A stretch of DNA of 14,805 nucleotides, taken from contig CAJUFM010000072.1 of NCBI GenBank assembly GCA_910585745.1, positions 1-14,805 on the forward strand, written 5' to 3'. Shown here in pieces: positions 7,840-14,204 of the stretch. Position 1 is the first letter of the stretch, and each line of letters opens with the position of its first letter. The notes under the pieces were generated by a model, which worked only from the letters and a program-made list of their open reading frames with translations, was not told where the DNA came from and made no database searches. The DNA is from an uncultured Eubacterium sp. (GTDB lineage Bacteria; Bacillota; Clostridia; Lachnospirales; Lachnospiraceae). A program made the translations under genes and the position numbers.

Positions 7840-8676
7840 TTATACAAAATTAAGGGCATCCGCTACCAATTCGATTTCCTTTAACTTTTCCTCCTCGGTA
7901 GTGTGAACATATAAATTCATAGTAATTCCAATATTGGAATGTCCCAGAATAATCTGCAGCGTTTTTGGCTTCATGCCCCCTTCGATACATCTGGTCGCGA
8001 ATGTGTGACGCAATACATGCATGGAAAATCTCGGAATCTGCGCCTTGTCACAAATCTTAAACAGAGCCGTATCGTATGTACTGTTCTTGCGATACTCATA
8101 ACTTTGCCCCCTCGCATACTCCAAAAACACTTTCTGTATATCTACCGTCAGCGCCTCCTTTTTCTGCGAAGGTTTCCCCATGTCACTCTTCACTGACTTC
8201 TTGCATGGATTATAGCGGATCACATCATTTTCTTTGGCAAACTCTAACATATTAAACAACGCAATTCTTGTCTGATAGATTGTGCTCGTCCGATAATCTT
8301 CATCAGCCATTTCACTGAATATCTTCTGACAATGTAAAGGTTTCACCTCTGACAGCAACATTTTCCCAATGATTTTCTTAATATTCCGATTGTATCGTTC
8401 CGTGTAATTTCTGACCGTGTTAGGTCTTACCGTCTTTTTCTTGATATCAATCCAATAATCAAACCATGCGTCTACCATGATATCCGTTGCCTGCAAGATG
8501 TTGCTATGTTCATCTACATAGGTTGCATCGGCAATCCACTGCCTGCATTCCTGTAACTTTTTGAACCGCTTCTGTCTGCGTTTACCAAATTTATCTACAA
8601 ACCTTGCCGAATATAACCCATTTTTCTGTTGGGTTATTCCGACACTCAGCTCCTTCCCTTTTAAGCCTTTTCCCAT
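7840..8676 (-). CDS. int: Tn916-like tyrosine integrase with internal deletion of the catalytic core
   Basis: Site-specific recombinase of the integrative element, 278 residues, with GAAAGGAG upstream of the ATG at 8676. Residues 1-60 form an arm-binding N-terminal domain (ITQQKNGLYSARFVDKFGKRR), 65-160 the SAM-like core-binding domain, and the rest the catalytic domain. The second half of the active site is present: His220 and Arg223 in HVLRHTFATR, His246 in LGHSNIG and Tyr256 in LYVHTT. Between YARGQSYEY (about 187-195) and RKNSTYDTALF (about 196-206), the block with the first catalytic arginine (TGLRxGE), the catalytic lysine hairpin and neighbouring strands is missing, although the reading frame is kept. 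Relatives are about 370-410 residues long, so roughly 100 residues are lost. The protein is expected to be inactive in cleavage. xis lies 110 bp upstream, ychF downstream with no terminator visible. Confidence 0.85.
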   Translation of the reverse strand: MGKGLKGKELSVGITQQKNGLYSARFVDKFGKRRQKRFKKLQECRQWIADATYVDEHSNILQATDIMVDAWFDYWIDIKKKTVRPNTVRNYTERYNRNIKKIIGKMLLSEVKPLHCQKIFSEMADEDYRTSTIYQTRIALFNMLEFAKENDVIRYNPCKKSVKSDMGKPSQKKEALTVDIQKVFLEYARGQSYEYRKNSTYDTALFKICDKAQIPRFSMHVLRHTFATRCIEGGMKPKTLQIILGHSNIGITMNLYVHTTEEEKLKEIELVADALNFV

Positions 8677-8786
8677 ATTTCGTAACTCCTTTCAACAAAG
8701 AAGCCCAAATACAGCAACTTATATATTACCATATAACAGCCCATAAGTCTATATTCTCTTGCTAATTCAATATTTTAATTCCTGAC

Positions 8787-8993
8787 TTACAATTCAACAT
8801 TTTCACTGATAAACCGTTCAAATTCTTTCCGTTTGATTAATTTCTTACGCCCCACATACAACACAAACGGGCAGCGTGGTGTCTTTGCCAGTTCATCTAT
8901 CTTATTGATCCCGATATTGCTATAAACTGCTGCCTCCGCAATGGTCATACATGCCTTTTCCCATATCGGAATCTCTTTTTTTCTCCATATCAA
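8787..8993 (-). CDS. xis: Tn916-like excisionase
   Basis: Small basic DNA-binding protein of 68 residues that directs the integrase towards excision. The sequence follows the Tn916 Xis pattern: IPIWEKACMTIAEAAVYSNIG (winged-helix start, recognition helix), then KIDELAKTP, and the basic end GRKKLIKRKEFERFI. I use the TTG at 8993 because AAAGGAA lies upstream and the nearby ATG codons are in another frame. The codons of a possible 18-residue leader ORF (from 9053) end at a TGA overlapping this start, so translational coupling is conceivable. int follows 110 bp downstream. Confidence 0.85.
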   Translation of the reverse strand: MIWRKKEIPIWEKACMTIAEAAVYSNIGINKIDELAKTPRCPFVLYVGRKKLIKRKEFERFISENVEL

Positions 8994-9360
8994 TCATTTC
9001 CTTTCTCTAATTTTCTGTCTCTCCCTGATGCCTGCGGCGAACAGGTCCATAGAAATCCCATCTCCCCACCTTCACTGTGGCCGGGTTGCGTTTTACAGAA
9101 GTATCATTATCCCCCTGACATGTCTCCGCGTTATGGAAGTGCCGATTCCATATCAGTGCTCCTGGTTCTGCCTGCCGGACAGACGGATAGCCGCTCGGTG
9201 TCAGGGTAACGTATCAGTTGAGGCTATTTCATTGTCAAGGTTCATGGCACAGGGATGCCTGTATAAACAAAGACAATGAAATTTCCTTGTTTTTCAACCC
9301 TTTTTTTAAAAATTATAAAAAGACATCAATTTTCCAAATTCCTTATCTTCACACTATTGA
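8994..9360 (-). other. 367-bp noncoding region with nested inverted repeats upstream of xis
   Basis: No convincing gene on either strand. The plus-strand open frame through it is a shadow. It contains CCCTGACA (9113-9120) paired with TGTCAGGG (9199-9206), an inner TATGGAA/TTCCATA stem (9132-9138, 9146-9152), an 11-bp repeat ATTTCATTGTC (9226-9236) with GACAATGAAAT (9272-9282), and inside it ACAGG/CCTGT (9249-9262). The G+C content is higher than in the flanking AT-rich DNA. From memory, similar sequence is common at this place, between the sigma/HTH genes and xis-int, in clostridial conjugative elements; I cannot check this. It could be a structured regulatory RNA of the excision module or a protein-binding region. 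Confidence 0.5.
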
Positions 9361-9552
9361 TTAGATTGAAAACTTCCCTATCTGCAGTGCGATATGTATC
9401 ATCAGATACTGTTTCAAATCTTCATCCAGATTTCCATTGAGGTAACTGTTCTTCTCAATCAGCGGCATGTAAAGTTCCAATATCTTCTCCAACTCCTCAT
9501 GGCAGCCAGCCATTGCATCTGTCAGGATGGAACGAAATTCTTCCTTACTCAT
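9361..9552 (-). CDS. HTH_16-type conjugative-element regulatory protein
   Basis: 63-residue protein of the helix-turn-helix family found in conjugative transposons (MSKEEFRSILTDAMAGCHEELEK start, LYMPLIEKNSYLNG, LDEDLKQYLMIHIALQIGKF). It resembles the N-terminal part of small sigma-like proteins and always sits beside the sigma-70-like gene in these elements, probably acting with it. I start at the ATG at 9552, which matches the family; GTG codons at 9564 and 9561 are better spaced from GGAGAAGG and remain possible. The gene overlaps the end of the sigma factor gene by 8 bp, so translation is likely coupled. The function in the cell is inferred. Confidence 0.75.
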   Translation of the reverse strand: MSKEEFRSILTDAMAGCHEELEKILELYMPLIEKNSYLNGNLDEDLKQYLMIHIALQIGKFSI

Positions 9553-9967
9553 CTCCCTCACCACCCTTCTCCAGCATATTCCTTAATTGTTTCAGCGCCT
9601 GGGAACGCTGTTTATACACATGCTGCAGGGAACAACCTATCCGGCCAGCAACCTCCTTCGGAGTCCTCTCCTCCACAAAAAGCATAATTAGGATTTTCTG
9701 ACGCTGCTCAGACAGTATACAAAATGCGTCCTCCAACCTTTCCTCTTCAAACTGAAACCCTCCTGGTTCTGATATCCCCTGTATCCAGTTCTTTTCCGGA
9801 TTTTCAGATACCCATAACTCTTCTGGCAATTCATCTACATAGACCATTCCCTTATCCTTTTCCAGTTTCTTTACATAATTCAACTTTGCACGGTATAAAG
9901 TCACTTCCAGCCAGCCCGTAAATCTGGCCCTTAATTCATCTCTCTCGGATTTTTCCTGATGGTTCAT
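9545..9967 (-). CDS. Sigma-70 family RNA polymerase sigma factor-like protein of the element
   Basis: 140-residue protein with AGGAGG upstream of the ATG at 9967. The N-terminal part (RFTGWLEVTLYRAKLNYVKK) is typical of short sigma-like proteins of clostridial conjugative elements, and residues 85-130 form a region 4 helix-turn-helix (ILSEQRQKILIMLFVEERTPKEVAGRIGCSLQHVYKQRSQAL, from which the recognition helix is GCSLQHVYKQRSQAL). No region 2 is evident, so it may act with a partner or simply as a DNA-binding activator. It overlaps the HTH gene downstream, and the two probably control element functions such as xis/int. It looks intact. Confidence 0.8.
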   Translation of the reverse strand: MNHQEKSERDELRARFTGWLEVTLYRAKLNYVKKLEKDKGMVYVDELPEELWVSENPEKNWIQGISEPGGFQFEEERLEDAFCILSEQRQKILIMLFVEERTPKEVAGRIGCSLQHVYKQRSQALKQLRNMLEKGGEGDE

Positions 9968-10014
9968 CCGTAATGCCTCCTTTTTGAAGACACGCCATCA
10001 GGCAGGGGCTGTCG

Positions 10015-10030
10015 CACTAAGAAATTAGTG
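10015..10030. promoter_or_regulatory. Inverted repeat upstream of the sigma-like gene
   Basis: CACTAA-GAAA-TTAGTG, extended by GCTG/CAGC further out, lies 48 bp before the sigma-like start. It may be an operator or a leader hairpin. No T-tract follows on either strand. The stretch 9968-10258 otherwise holds only the terminators listed. Confidence 0.3.
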
Positions 10031-10169
10031 TGCAGCTCCTTTTCCGTGCAAAAAAATGCAAAAAATAACTGCCAGACCTCGAAAGAATCCAGCAGCTGGT
10101 GTAAAATATAAGTATGTTAAAAACTATATCTTTTCTAAAAACTTATTTGCTTTGCCTCCTAATTTCCAT

Positions 10170-10194
10170 AAAAAAAGCACCTCCTTCGAGATGC
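10170..10194 (-). terminator. Intrinsic terminator downstream of the RelE toxin gene
   Basis: On the minus strand GCATCTC-GAAG-GAGGTGC forms a 7-bp stem (one G-U pair) followed by seven T residues. It closes the Phd/RelE transcript before the sigma-like gene. The embedded GGAGG and following ATG look like a gene start but belong to this hairpin. Confidence 0.8.
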
Positions 10195-10226
10195 CCATAT
10201 ATCTTGTTACCATTTTCTGTTATGCA

Positions 10227-10249
10227 AAAGGGACACCTCTTGGATGTCC
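10227..10249 (-). terminator. First hairpin terminator after the RelE toxin gene
   Basis: GGACATC-CAAGA-GGTGTCC (7 bp, one G-U pair) followed by CTTTT, ten bases after the toxin stop; it forms a tandem pair with the hairpin at 10170-10194. Confidence 0.55.
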
Positions 10250-10258
10250 TGCCGCACA

Positions 10259-10594
10259 TTATTCCATTGGTTTTATTAAGCCCTGAATCCGACGCTCTGC
10301 CTCTTTATAAACCGCCTCGTCATCCCGCACCGAAATGATGATAATCTTCATGACACTACCCTCACGGACTAAATCATATACCACCCGGTATCCAAGATTT
10401 TTAAGCTTTGTCTTATAAAATCCGCTCAGTCTGGATGAGGCATGGTTGCCTAACGGCTTTCCAATCCCCTCCGGTGGAGGTAATGGACATTCTGCCGTCT
10501 TGTCAATGGCTTTCAAAACCAGTTTCCGCACATATGGATCTAACTTCCGCAAATCCTTCTGTGCCTCTTTGATGTATTCTACTGTCCATTTCAT
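10259..10594 (-). CDS. RelE family toxin (mRNA interferase) of a Phd/RelE module
   Basis: 111-residue RelE/ParE-superfamily protein. MKWTVEYIKEAQKDLRKLDPYV opens the fold as in RelE, RLSGFYKTKLKNLGYRVVYDL contains the positively charged strand typical of RelE nucleases (compare KIKLRSSGYRLVY), and IIISVRDDEAVYKEAERRI matches the C-terminal helix. Members cut mRNA on the ribosome. The antitoxin gene ends 11 bp upstream and the pair is followed by two terminators, so it is a two-gene operon. It looks complete. Confidence 0.85.
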   Translation of the reverse strand: MKWTVEYIKEAQKDLRKLDPYVRKLVLKAIDKTAECPLPPPEGIGKPLGNHASSRLSGFYKTKLKNLGYRVVYDLVREGSVMKIIIISVRDDEAVYKEAERRIQGLIKPME

Positions 10595-10605
10595 AAACCA
10601 TACTC

Positions 10606-10932
10606 CTATTCCAATTCCACGTCCACAGCATCCAGTTCACTCTGGGTAATGCCAAATTCCTGCATCATCTGCTCCTGTGTCCTGTTTTCAGAATCATCCT
10701 GCTGTTCCATGCGTTCTTCCGCTTCCTCCCTGAGAATGAAATCCGAAAGCATCTCCATCAGTGACTCATACTGTGCCGGTGAAATCAGTACACAGGCAGG
10801 CTTGTTATTTTTTACCACAATCTTCGTTCCTGTCGTTTCCACCTCGTCAAAAATTTTGTTTGCCTCCCCTTTATTAAAACGGGAAATGGGAACCATTGTT
10901 TTCAGCATTCCTGTAACAGACATCTGCCTCAT
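10606..10932 (-). CDS. Phd/YefM family antitoxin
   Basis: 108-residue antitoxin. The N-terminal part (TGMLKTMVPISRFNKGEANKIF, TGTKIVVKNNKPACVLISPAQY) is the Phd/YefM DNA-binding dimer fold, and the acidic C-terminal half (about 60-108) would wrap the toxin. The ATG at 10932 follows AAAGGAGG; the in-frame TTG at 10950 lies before the ribosome site. It is transcribed from a clear promoter at 11031-11059. Two perfect palindromes lie in the leader and are candidates for autoregulation. Phd-type antitoxin with RelE-type toxin is a common combination. Confidence 0.85.
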   Translation of the reverse strand: MRQMSVTGMLKTMVPISRFNKGEANKIFDEVETTGTKIVVKNNKPACVLISPAQYESLMEMLSDFILREEAEERMEQQDDSENRTQEQMMQEFGITQSELDAVDVELE

Positions 10933-10947
10933 ATTGCCTCCTTTCTG

Positions 10948-10990
10948 CAAGTTTACTGCAGTAAACTTGTGAAGCGAACCTCGTTCGCTT
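10948..10990. repeat. Two palindromes in the antitoxin leader
   Basis: A perfect 22-bp palindrome at 10948-10969 (arms CAAGTTTACTG/CAGTAAACTTG) and AAGCGAAC-CTC-GTTCGCTT at 10972-10990. They lie between promoter and start codon, bracketed by two GGAGG sequences, the second being the ribosome site of the antitoxin gene. Confidence 0.65.
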
Positions 10991-11030
10991 TACCTCCAAA
11001 TCCATCCATAGCATATCCTATTCTTTATTT

Positions 11031-11059
11031 ATTATACGACAAGGCAGATAATACGTCAA
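11031..11059 (-). promoter_or_regulatory. Sigma-A-type promoter of the Phd/RelE operon
   Basis: On the minus strand TTGACG (11059-11054), a 17-bp spacer and TATAAT (11036-11031). This is a near-consensus housekeeping promoter about 99 bp upstream of the antitoxin start. The rest of 10951-11108 contains the leader palindromes and AT-rich DNA. Confidence 0.85.
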
Positions 11060-11108
11060 TAAATTTATAGTAGTTTTATCTACAAATTTATCATTTATTG
11101 CAAGTAAC

Positions 11109-12683
11109 TTAAAAATCCGCAGGCGGCTGTGCCGAACGGTACAAACCTTTCTTTTTGGGTTCTTGATTTTTATTCTCCCTCCTTTCTGCCTGGGGCACTT
11201 CCTTCACCTCCTCCCCGCCAAAGCCAGTCTGGGAACATGCCGCGGGACTCACCTGCGGCTGGTAATCCATGATTGAAACACTGGTCATCTCCTGTGCCAT
11301 CGGGTGCTTCGTGTAATCCAGTTTACTTAATTTCAGGATATTGCAACCCCGGATAATGCACAGTAGTTCAGTATTCGGCAACCGCAGCACCTCATCCGGA
11401 GTTAATAATTTTCTCCTGCCCTGCCCCTGGGTCTGGCGGTACTGGGGAATCACCTGAGCAAGCGCTATGGTCTGTCTGGTGGTCATCGTGGAACTCACCT
11501 CAATGCACATCTCCCCGTTGCGTCCGGAAAAATATTCTGCCGTCACATCATCCGTGCAGCCAAGCATCAGCTGGATGTCACAGTTGCCAATGATTTCAGC
11601 CCACAGGTTATTGCCATAGCGGTTCTGCAGCTGCCCCAGACTCTGTACCGCCATCATTACCCGGATGTCCCTGGAACGGATGACGCTTAATGACCGGGCA
11701 AAATCCGAACCGTCTGCCGCCCCGCCAATCCGTCCGATATTGTTAAACTCATCTAAGACTAGATTCACCGGGATGTCAATGTCAGACCGGCTCGTAATTC
11801 CCTGCACCTCCCTGTTCTGAAGTACCTGCAGTCTGGTGCCAAGTCCCTGTATGATACCGGAACGCACCGTGTCTCTGGACTGGGCAAATAAGTTAAAGGG
11901 TGCCCTTGCCGGATGGTCAAGTGGCAGTTTTTCAAACAATGCCGTCAGCTGCCTCTCGGTATTTCGGGTCAGCATCTGGTAGACTGCCGGAAGATGCTTT
12001 GTGTCCGGACTGCGGCTAGGATCTAAATCCACCAACAGAATCAGTGCCTTTAAAAGATTTCCTTCACCGTTATCCCAGAAATGGTCGCCCTTGCCGTTAC
12101 AGGTGTTACCGATAATGATGTTCGTGAGCATCTGGGCCATCAGGGTATTCCCATGTAAGTCTGACATACAGTTCCAGGAATCCCCATGCTCCGGATTGAC
12201 CAGATTAAAGACCTTGACTTCATATCCTGCATTCCGGTACATCTGTGAAGTATCATTATACAATTCGGCTTTAGAATCAGTGATGACCACTGACTCGCCT
12301 CGCTTTAATGCCTGAAACAAGGCGTTGCGTATAATGGCTCTTGATTTCATAGTACCGGATGCCCCTAAGATGGCGATATGCCGGTTCAGTCTGGTGTCTT
12401 TTGGCATACAGACCGTTTTTCCCTCATACTCACCTAATATCACCCCCTCCGCTTTTGCCGGCGACGTCACCTCCATGATTTCTTTTAACTCTTTTTCACT
12501 CATCCATGTGGCAGTACCGTATGTTCCTGTCTTGCTTTTCTTAAATCCTCTCGGATCGTACTCATTTCCATCAAATTTATCATGGAATTTAACATACAGG
12601 ACAACCGCTGCACCAAGAAGTATGGCTGCAACCATTCCCAATATGACAGAGAGAATGATCCCGGCTTTTTTGCGTTTATCCAT
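11109..12683 (-). CDS. VirD4/TraG family type IV coupling protein with internal deletion
   Basis: Coupling ATPase that links the relaxosome to the mating pore in conjugation; membrane-bound. The 524-residue protein has a transmembrane segment at about 7-32, Walker A GASGTMKS at 107-114 and Walker B LVLDEF at 308-313, followed by the conserved block NNIGRIGGAADGSDF, RVMMAVQSLGQLQNRYG and LLTPDEVLRLPN. Relatives have about 50 more residues between SRSDID (around 303) and the strand PVNLVLDEF, including a conserved part like PGREKCAYFVILPD; here the joint is direct and in frame, near 11774. The ATPase fold is therefore probably damaged. The start at 12683 has GGGGGGAA upstream. Relaxase and pore genes are absent. 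Confidence 0.85.
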   Translation of the reverse strand: MDKRKKAGIILSVILGMVAAILLGAAVVLYVKFHDKFDGNEYDPRGFKKSKTGTYGTATWMSEKELKEIMEVTSPAKAEGVILGEYEGKTVCMPKDTRLNRHIAILGASGTMKSRAIIRNALFQALKRGESVVITDSKAELYNDTSQMYRNAGYEVKVFNLVNPEHGDSWNCMSDLHGNTLMAQMLTNIIIGNTCNGKGDHFWDNGEGNLLKALILLVDLDPSRSPDTKHLPAVYQMLTRNTERQLTALFEKLPLDHPARAPFNLFAQSRDTVRSGIIQGLGTRLQVLQNREVQGITSRSDIDIPVNLVLDEFNNIGRIGGAADGSDFARSLSVIRSRDIRVMMAVQSLGQLQNRYGNNLWAEIIGNCDIQLMLGCTDDVTAEYFSGRNGEMCIEVSSTMTTRQTIALAQVIPQYRQTQGQGRRKLLTPDEVLRLPNTELLCIIRGCNILKLSKLDYTKHPMAQEMTSVSIMDYQPQVSPAACSQTGFGGEEVKEVPQAERRENKNQEPKKKGLYRSAQPPADF

Positions 12684-12778
12684 TTATGAGTTCCCCCCTG
12701 CATTTTGATTCCAAACAAAAAAGGCATATGGGCTTTTGACAGATTCCATACACCTTTATGTCATTTGTTCTATTCTGT

Positions 12779-13108
12779 TTACAGCACCGTATGCTCCTGC
12801 AGCTGTGCATCCACATCCCTGCCTGCATACATAACCCGGATTACCGTCACAAGTGCTGCCACCTCGTCTGGAATATAAAAAACCAGATAATTATCCACCG
12901 GCATGACTCTCATTCCCCTGCCATGCCACGGTTCTTTTTCATACCGGCGGAATTTTTCAGGAAATTCCCCAAGCCTTTCGATATGCGTTTCCAGCCGGAC
13001 TAACTGCCCGGAAGCATGGTCCGGTGACAGCAGTTCAAAAGAAATATACTCATAGATTTCCCGCAGATCAGTTTCCGCCTGATCACTTAGTTCCACTTCA
13101 TACATCAT
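12779..13108 (-). CDS. RelE/ParE family toxin
   Basis: 109-residue toxin of the RelE/ParE superfamily (plasmid stabilisation type). It opens with YEVELSDQAETDLREIYEYI, has a central FPEKFRRYEKEPWHGRGMRVMPVDNYLVFY (of which MRVMPVDNYLVFY is the diagnostic strand), and ends with a strand VTVIRVMYAGRD, all typical for ParE/RelE proteins that act on gyrase or mRNA. The ATG overlaps the antitoxin stop (ATGA), so expression is coupled. Which target it has cannot be told from sequence. Confidence 0.85.
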   Translation of the reverse strand: MMYEVELSDQAETDLREIYEYISFELLSPDHASGQLVRLETHIERLGEFPEKFRRYEKEPWHGRGMRVMPVDNYLVFYIPDEVAALVTVIRVMYAGRDVDAQLQEHTVL

Positions 13109-13413
13109 ATCCCGTAATCTCTGCGGATATCAGCAAATGCCTGTTTCGCAGGCTTTGTCTTTCCTGCCTTCATATCCGCATATCCTTTCTCCAGCTCTGC
13201 ATCCAGTTCCGTCTCAGAAAGCTTTGCCACATTGACTGGTCTTGCAGGTGGGATTTTTACCTCAAAGGGAATCCCACGGTTTAAGATAATCTGCTTATAA
13301 AACATATTAATTGCATTTGAGGCCGGAATACCGAGCGCCGCCAAAATGCTTTCTGCCTCTTCCTTGACCTCCGGCTCTATTCTTGCGTACAAATTTGAAG
13401 TTTTTGTTGCCAT
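13105..13413 (-). CDS. RelB/DinJ family antitoxin
   Basis: 102-residue antitoxin with an N-terminal ribbon-helix-helix domain (TSNLYARIEPEVKEEAESIL, GIPASNAINMFYKQII, RGIPFEV), the standard RelB/DinJ pattern. The C-terminal half is acidic/mixed and ends at ADIRRDYGI. The ATG at 13413 is chosen because AAAGGA lies upstream and it fits family starts; the in-frame ORF extends further without a ribosome site. A promoter lies at 13463-13491. The toxin gene overlaps its stop. Confidence 0.85.
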   Translation of the reverse strand: MATKTSNLYARIEPEVKEEAESILAALGIPASNAINMFYKQIILNRGIPFEVKIPPARPVNVAKLSETELDAELEKGYADMKAGKTKPAKQAFADIRRDYGI

Positions 13414-13462
13414 AGTATCACACATCCTTTCGTAATCTGTATAATTTCCTGTTTCTGCTTTT

Positions 13463-13491
13463 ATTATACCAACCTGTACGCACAACAGCAA
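13463..13491 (-). promoter_or_regulatory. Promoter of the RelB/RelE-type operon
   Basis: TTGCTG (13491-13486), a 17-bp spacer and TATAAT (13468-13463) on the minus strand, 50 bp upstream of the antitoxin start. The -10 is perfect, the -35 weaker. Confidence 0.65.
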
Positions 13492-13575
13492 TACATTTTT
13501 CATTTTATTTGAGCAATCGCCGTCCCTCCTTCCCTTTGCACAGCCAGATGACCACAACAACTCCCTTCCGTTTAT

Positions 13576-13857
13576 CTAATCCTTATCCACAGTCTCCATC
13601 AGCCGATCAAAATCACTCTGGTACAGCCGATCCTGAATCACCCGGTATTGCTCAAACTCACTTTCTGCAAATGCCTTCGCAATCGCTGCCGTCACTTTTC
13701 CTTTATCCTGCAAAACCTCTGCATCATTGAACTGTAAAAAAGCATCCAACTTAGAAGCCCAGTCCTCCATTGTCATCGGAATATGCCGTCTTGCCTGTCT
13801 GGTCGCATAATCAAGGTACATCGTGACAATCTCATTCAATTCCTGCATTTCATCCAC
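13576..13857 (-). pseudogene. C-terminal fragment of a RhuM family protein
   Basis: 93-residue ORF (MDEMQELNEIVTMYLDYATR, RRHIPMTMEDW, GKVTAAIAKAFAESEFEQYR) that matches the C-terminal end of RhuM family (virulence RhuM-like) proteins. The same frame extends upstream as KNYLSV, so the ATG at 13857 is an internal residue and not a real start. The N-terminal fragment lies just upstream in another frame and the central region (about 130 residues in relatives) is absent. Confidence 0.75.
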
Positions 13858-14153
13858 AGAGAGATAATTCTTTGCTTATCTGCAACTTGTGCAAAATTTG
13901 CACAAGTTGATTTTTCCAATAATTCCTTACTTTCATAAATATTTTTCAGATGCTTCGTAACCACACTCCGATCTACATCAAAAAGCTGTGCGATTGCTTT
14001 CTGTGTCAGCCAGACATCATGATTTTGCACCCACACCTCAATTCCATCTTCTCCTGCATCCTTTGTAAACATAAGAAAATCAACGGTACTATTTCGTATT
14101 TGCAATTTCCTGCCTGCTACTTCTATATCGCTTTCCTTATCCTTATGTGCCAT
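13836..14153 (-). pseudogene. N-terminal fragment of a RhuM family protein
   Basis: From the ATG at 14153 (AAAGGTGG upstream) the frame encodes the N-terminal DNA-binding part of RhuM: VWLTQKAIAQLFDVDRSVVTKHLKNIYE, then KSTCANFAQVAD. After ADKQ the homology stops and the frame ends as RIISLWMKCRN, while the neighbouring frame enters the C-terminal fragment. The joint near 13880 thus combines an internal deletion with a frame change. The CANFAQ codons are part of a 27-bp palindrome. RhuM function is not known; it is often found beside restriction systems and on mobile elements. Confidence 0.75.
13883..13909. repeat. 27-bp palindrome in the rhuM fragment
   Basis: Arms CAACTTGTGCAAA and TTTGCACAAGTTG are perfectly complementary around a single base. 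It lies within the codons for STCANFAQVA and ends a few bases from the deletion joint. Confidence 0.8.
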
Positions 14154-14204
14154 AACATACTTGCCACCTTTCATTCCAAAACAGACTTCACCTGCAAAAG
14201 CAAG

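Noticed and set aside
8941..9279. 112-residue plus-strand frame covering the region upstream of xis
   Set aside because: Opposite to all other genes, overlaps xis and the inverted repeats, and shows no domain pattern or ribosome site.
9113..9282. CRISPR array in the repeat-rich noncoding region
   Set aside because: The repeats are inverted pairs of differing sequence with no regular unit or spacers.
10143..10170. Mini-ORF starting after AAGGAGGTGC on the minus strand (8 codons)
   Set aside because: The ribosome-site-like sequence is one arm of a stem followed by seven T residues; it is a terminator and the frame is only 8 codons long.
13414..13560. N-terminal extension of the RelB/DinJ antitoxin
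   Set aside because: The extension covers the promoter TTGCTG-17-TATAAT and has no ribosome site or family similarity.
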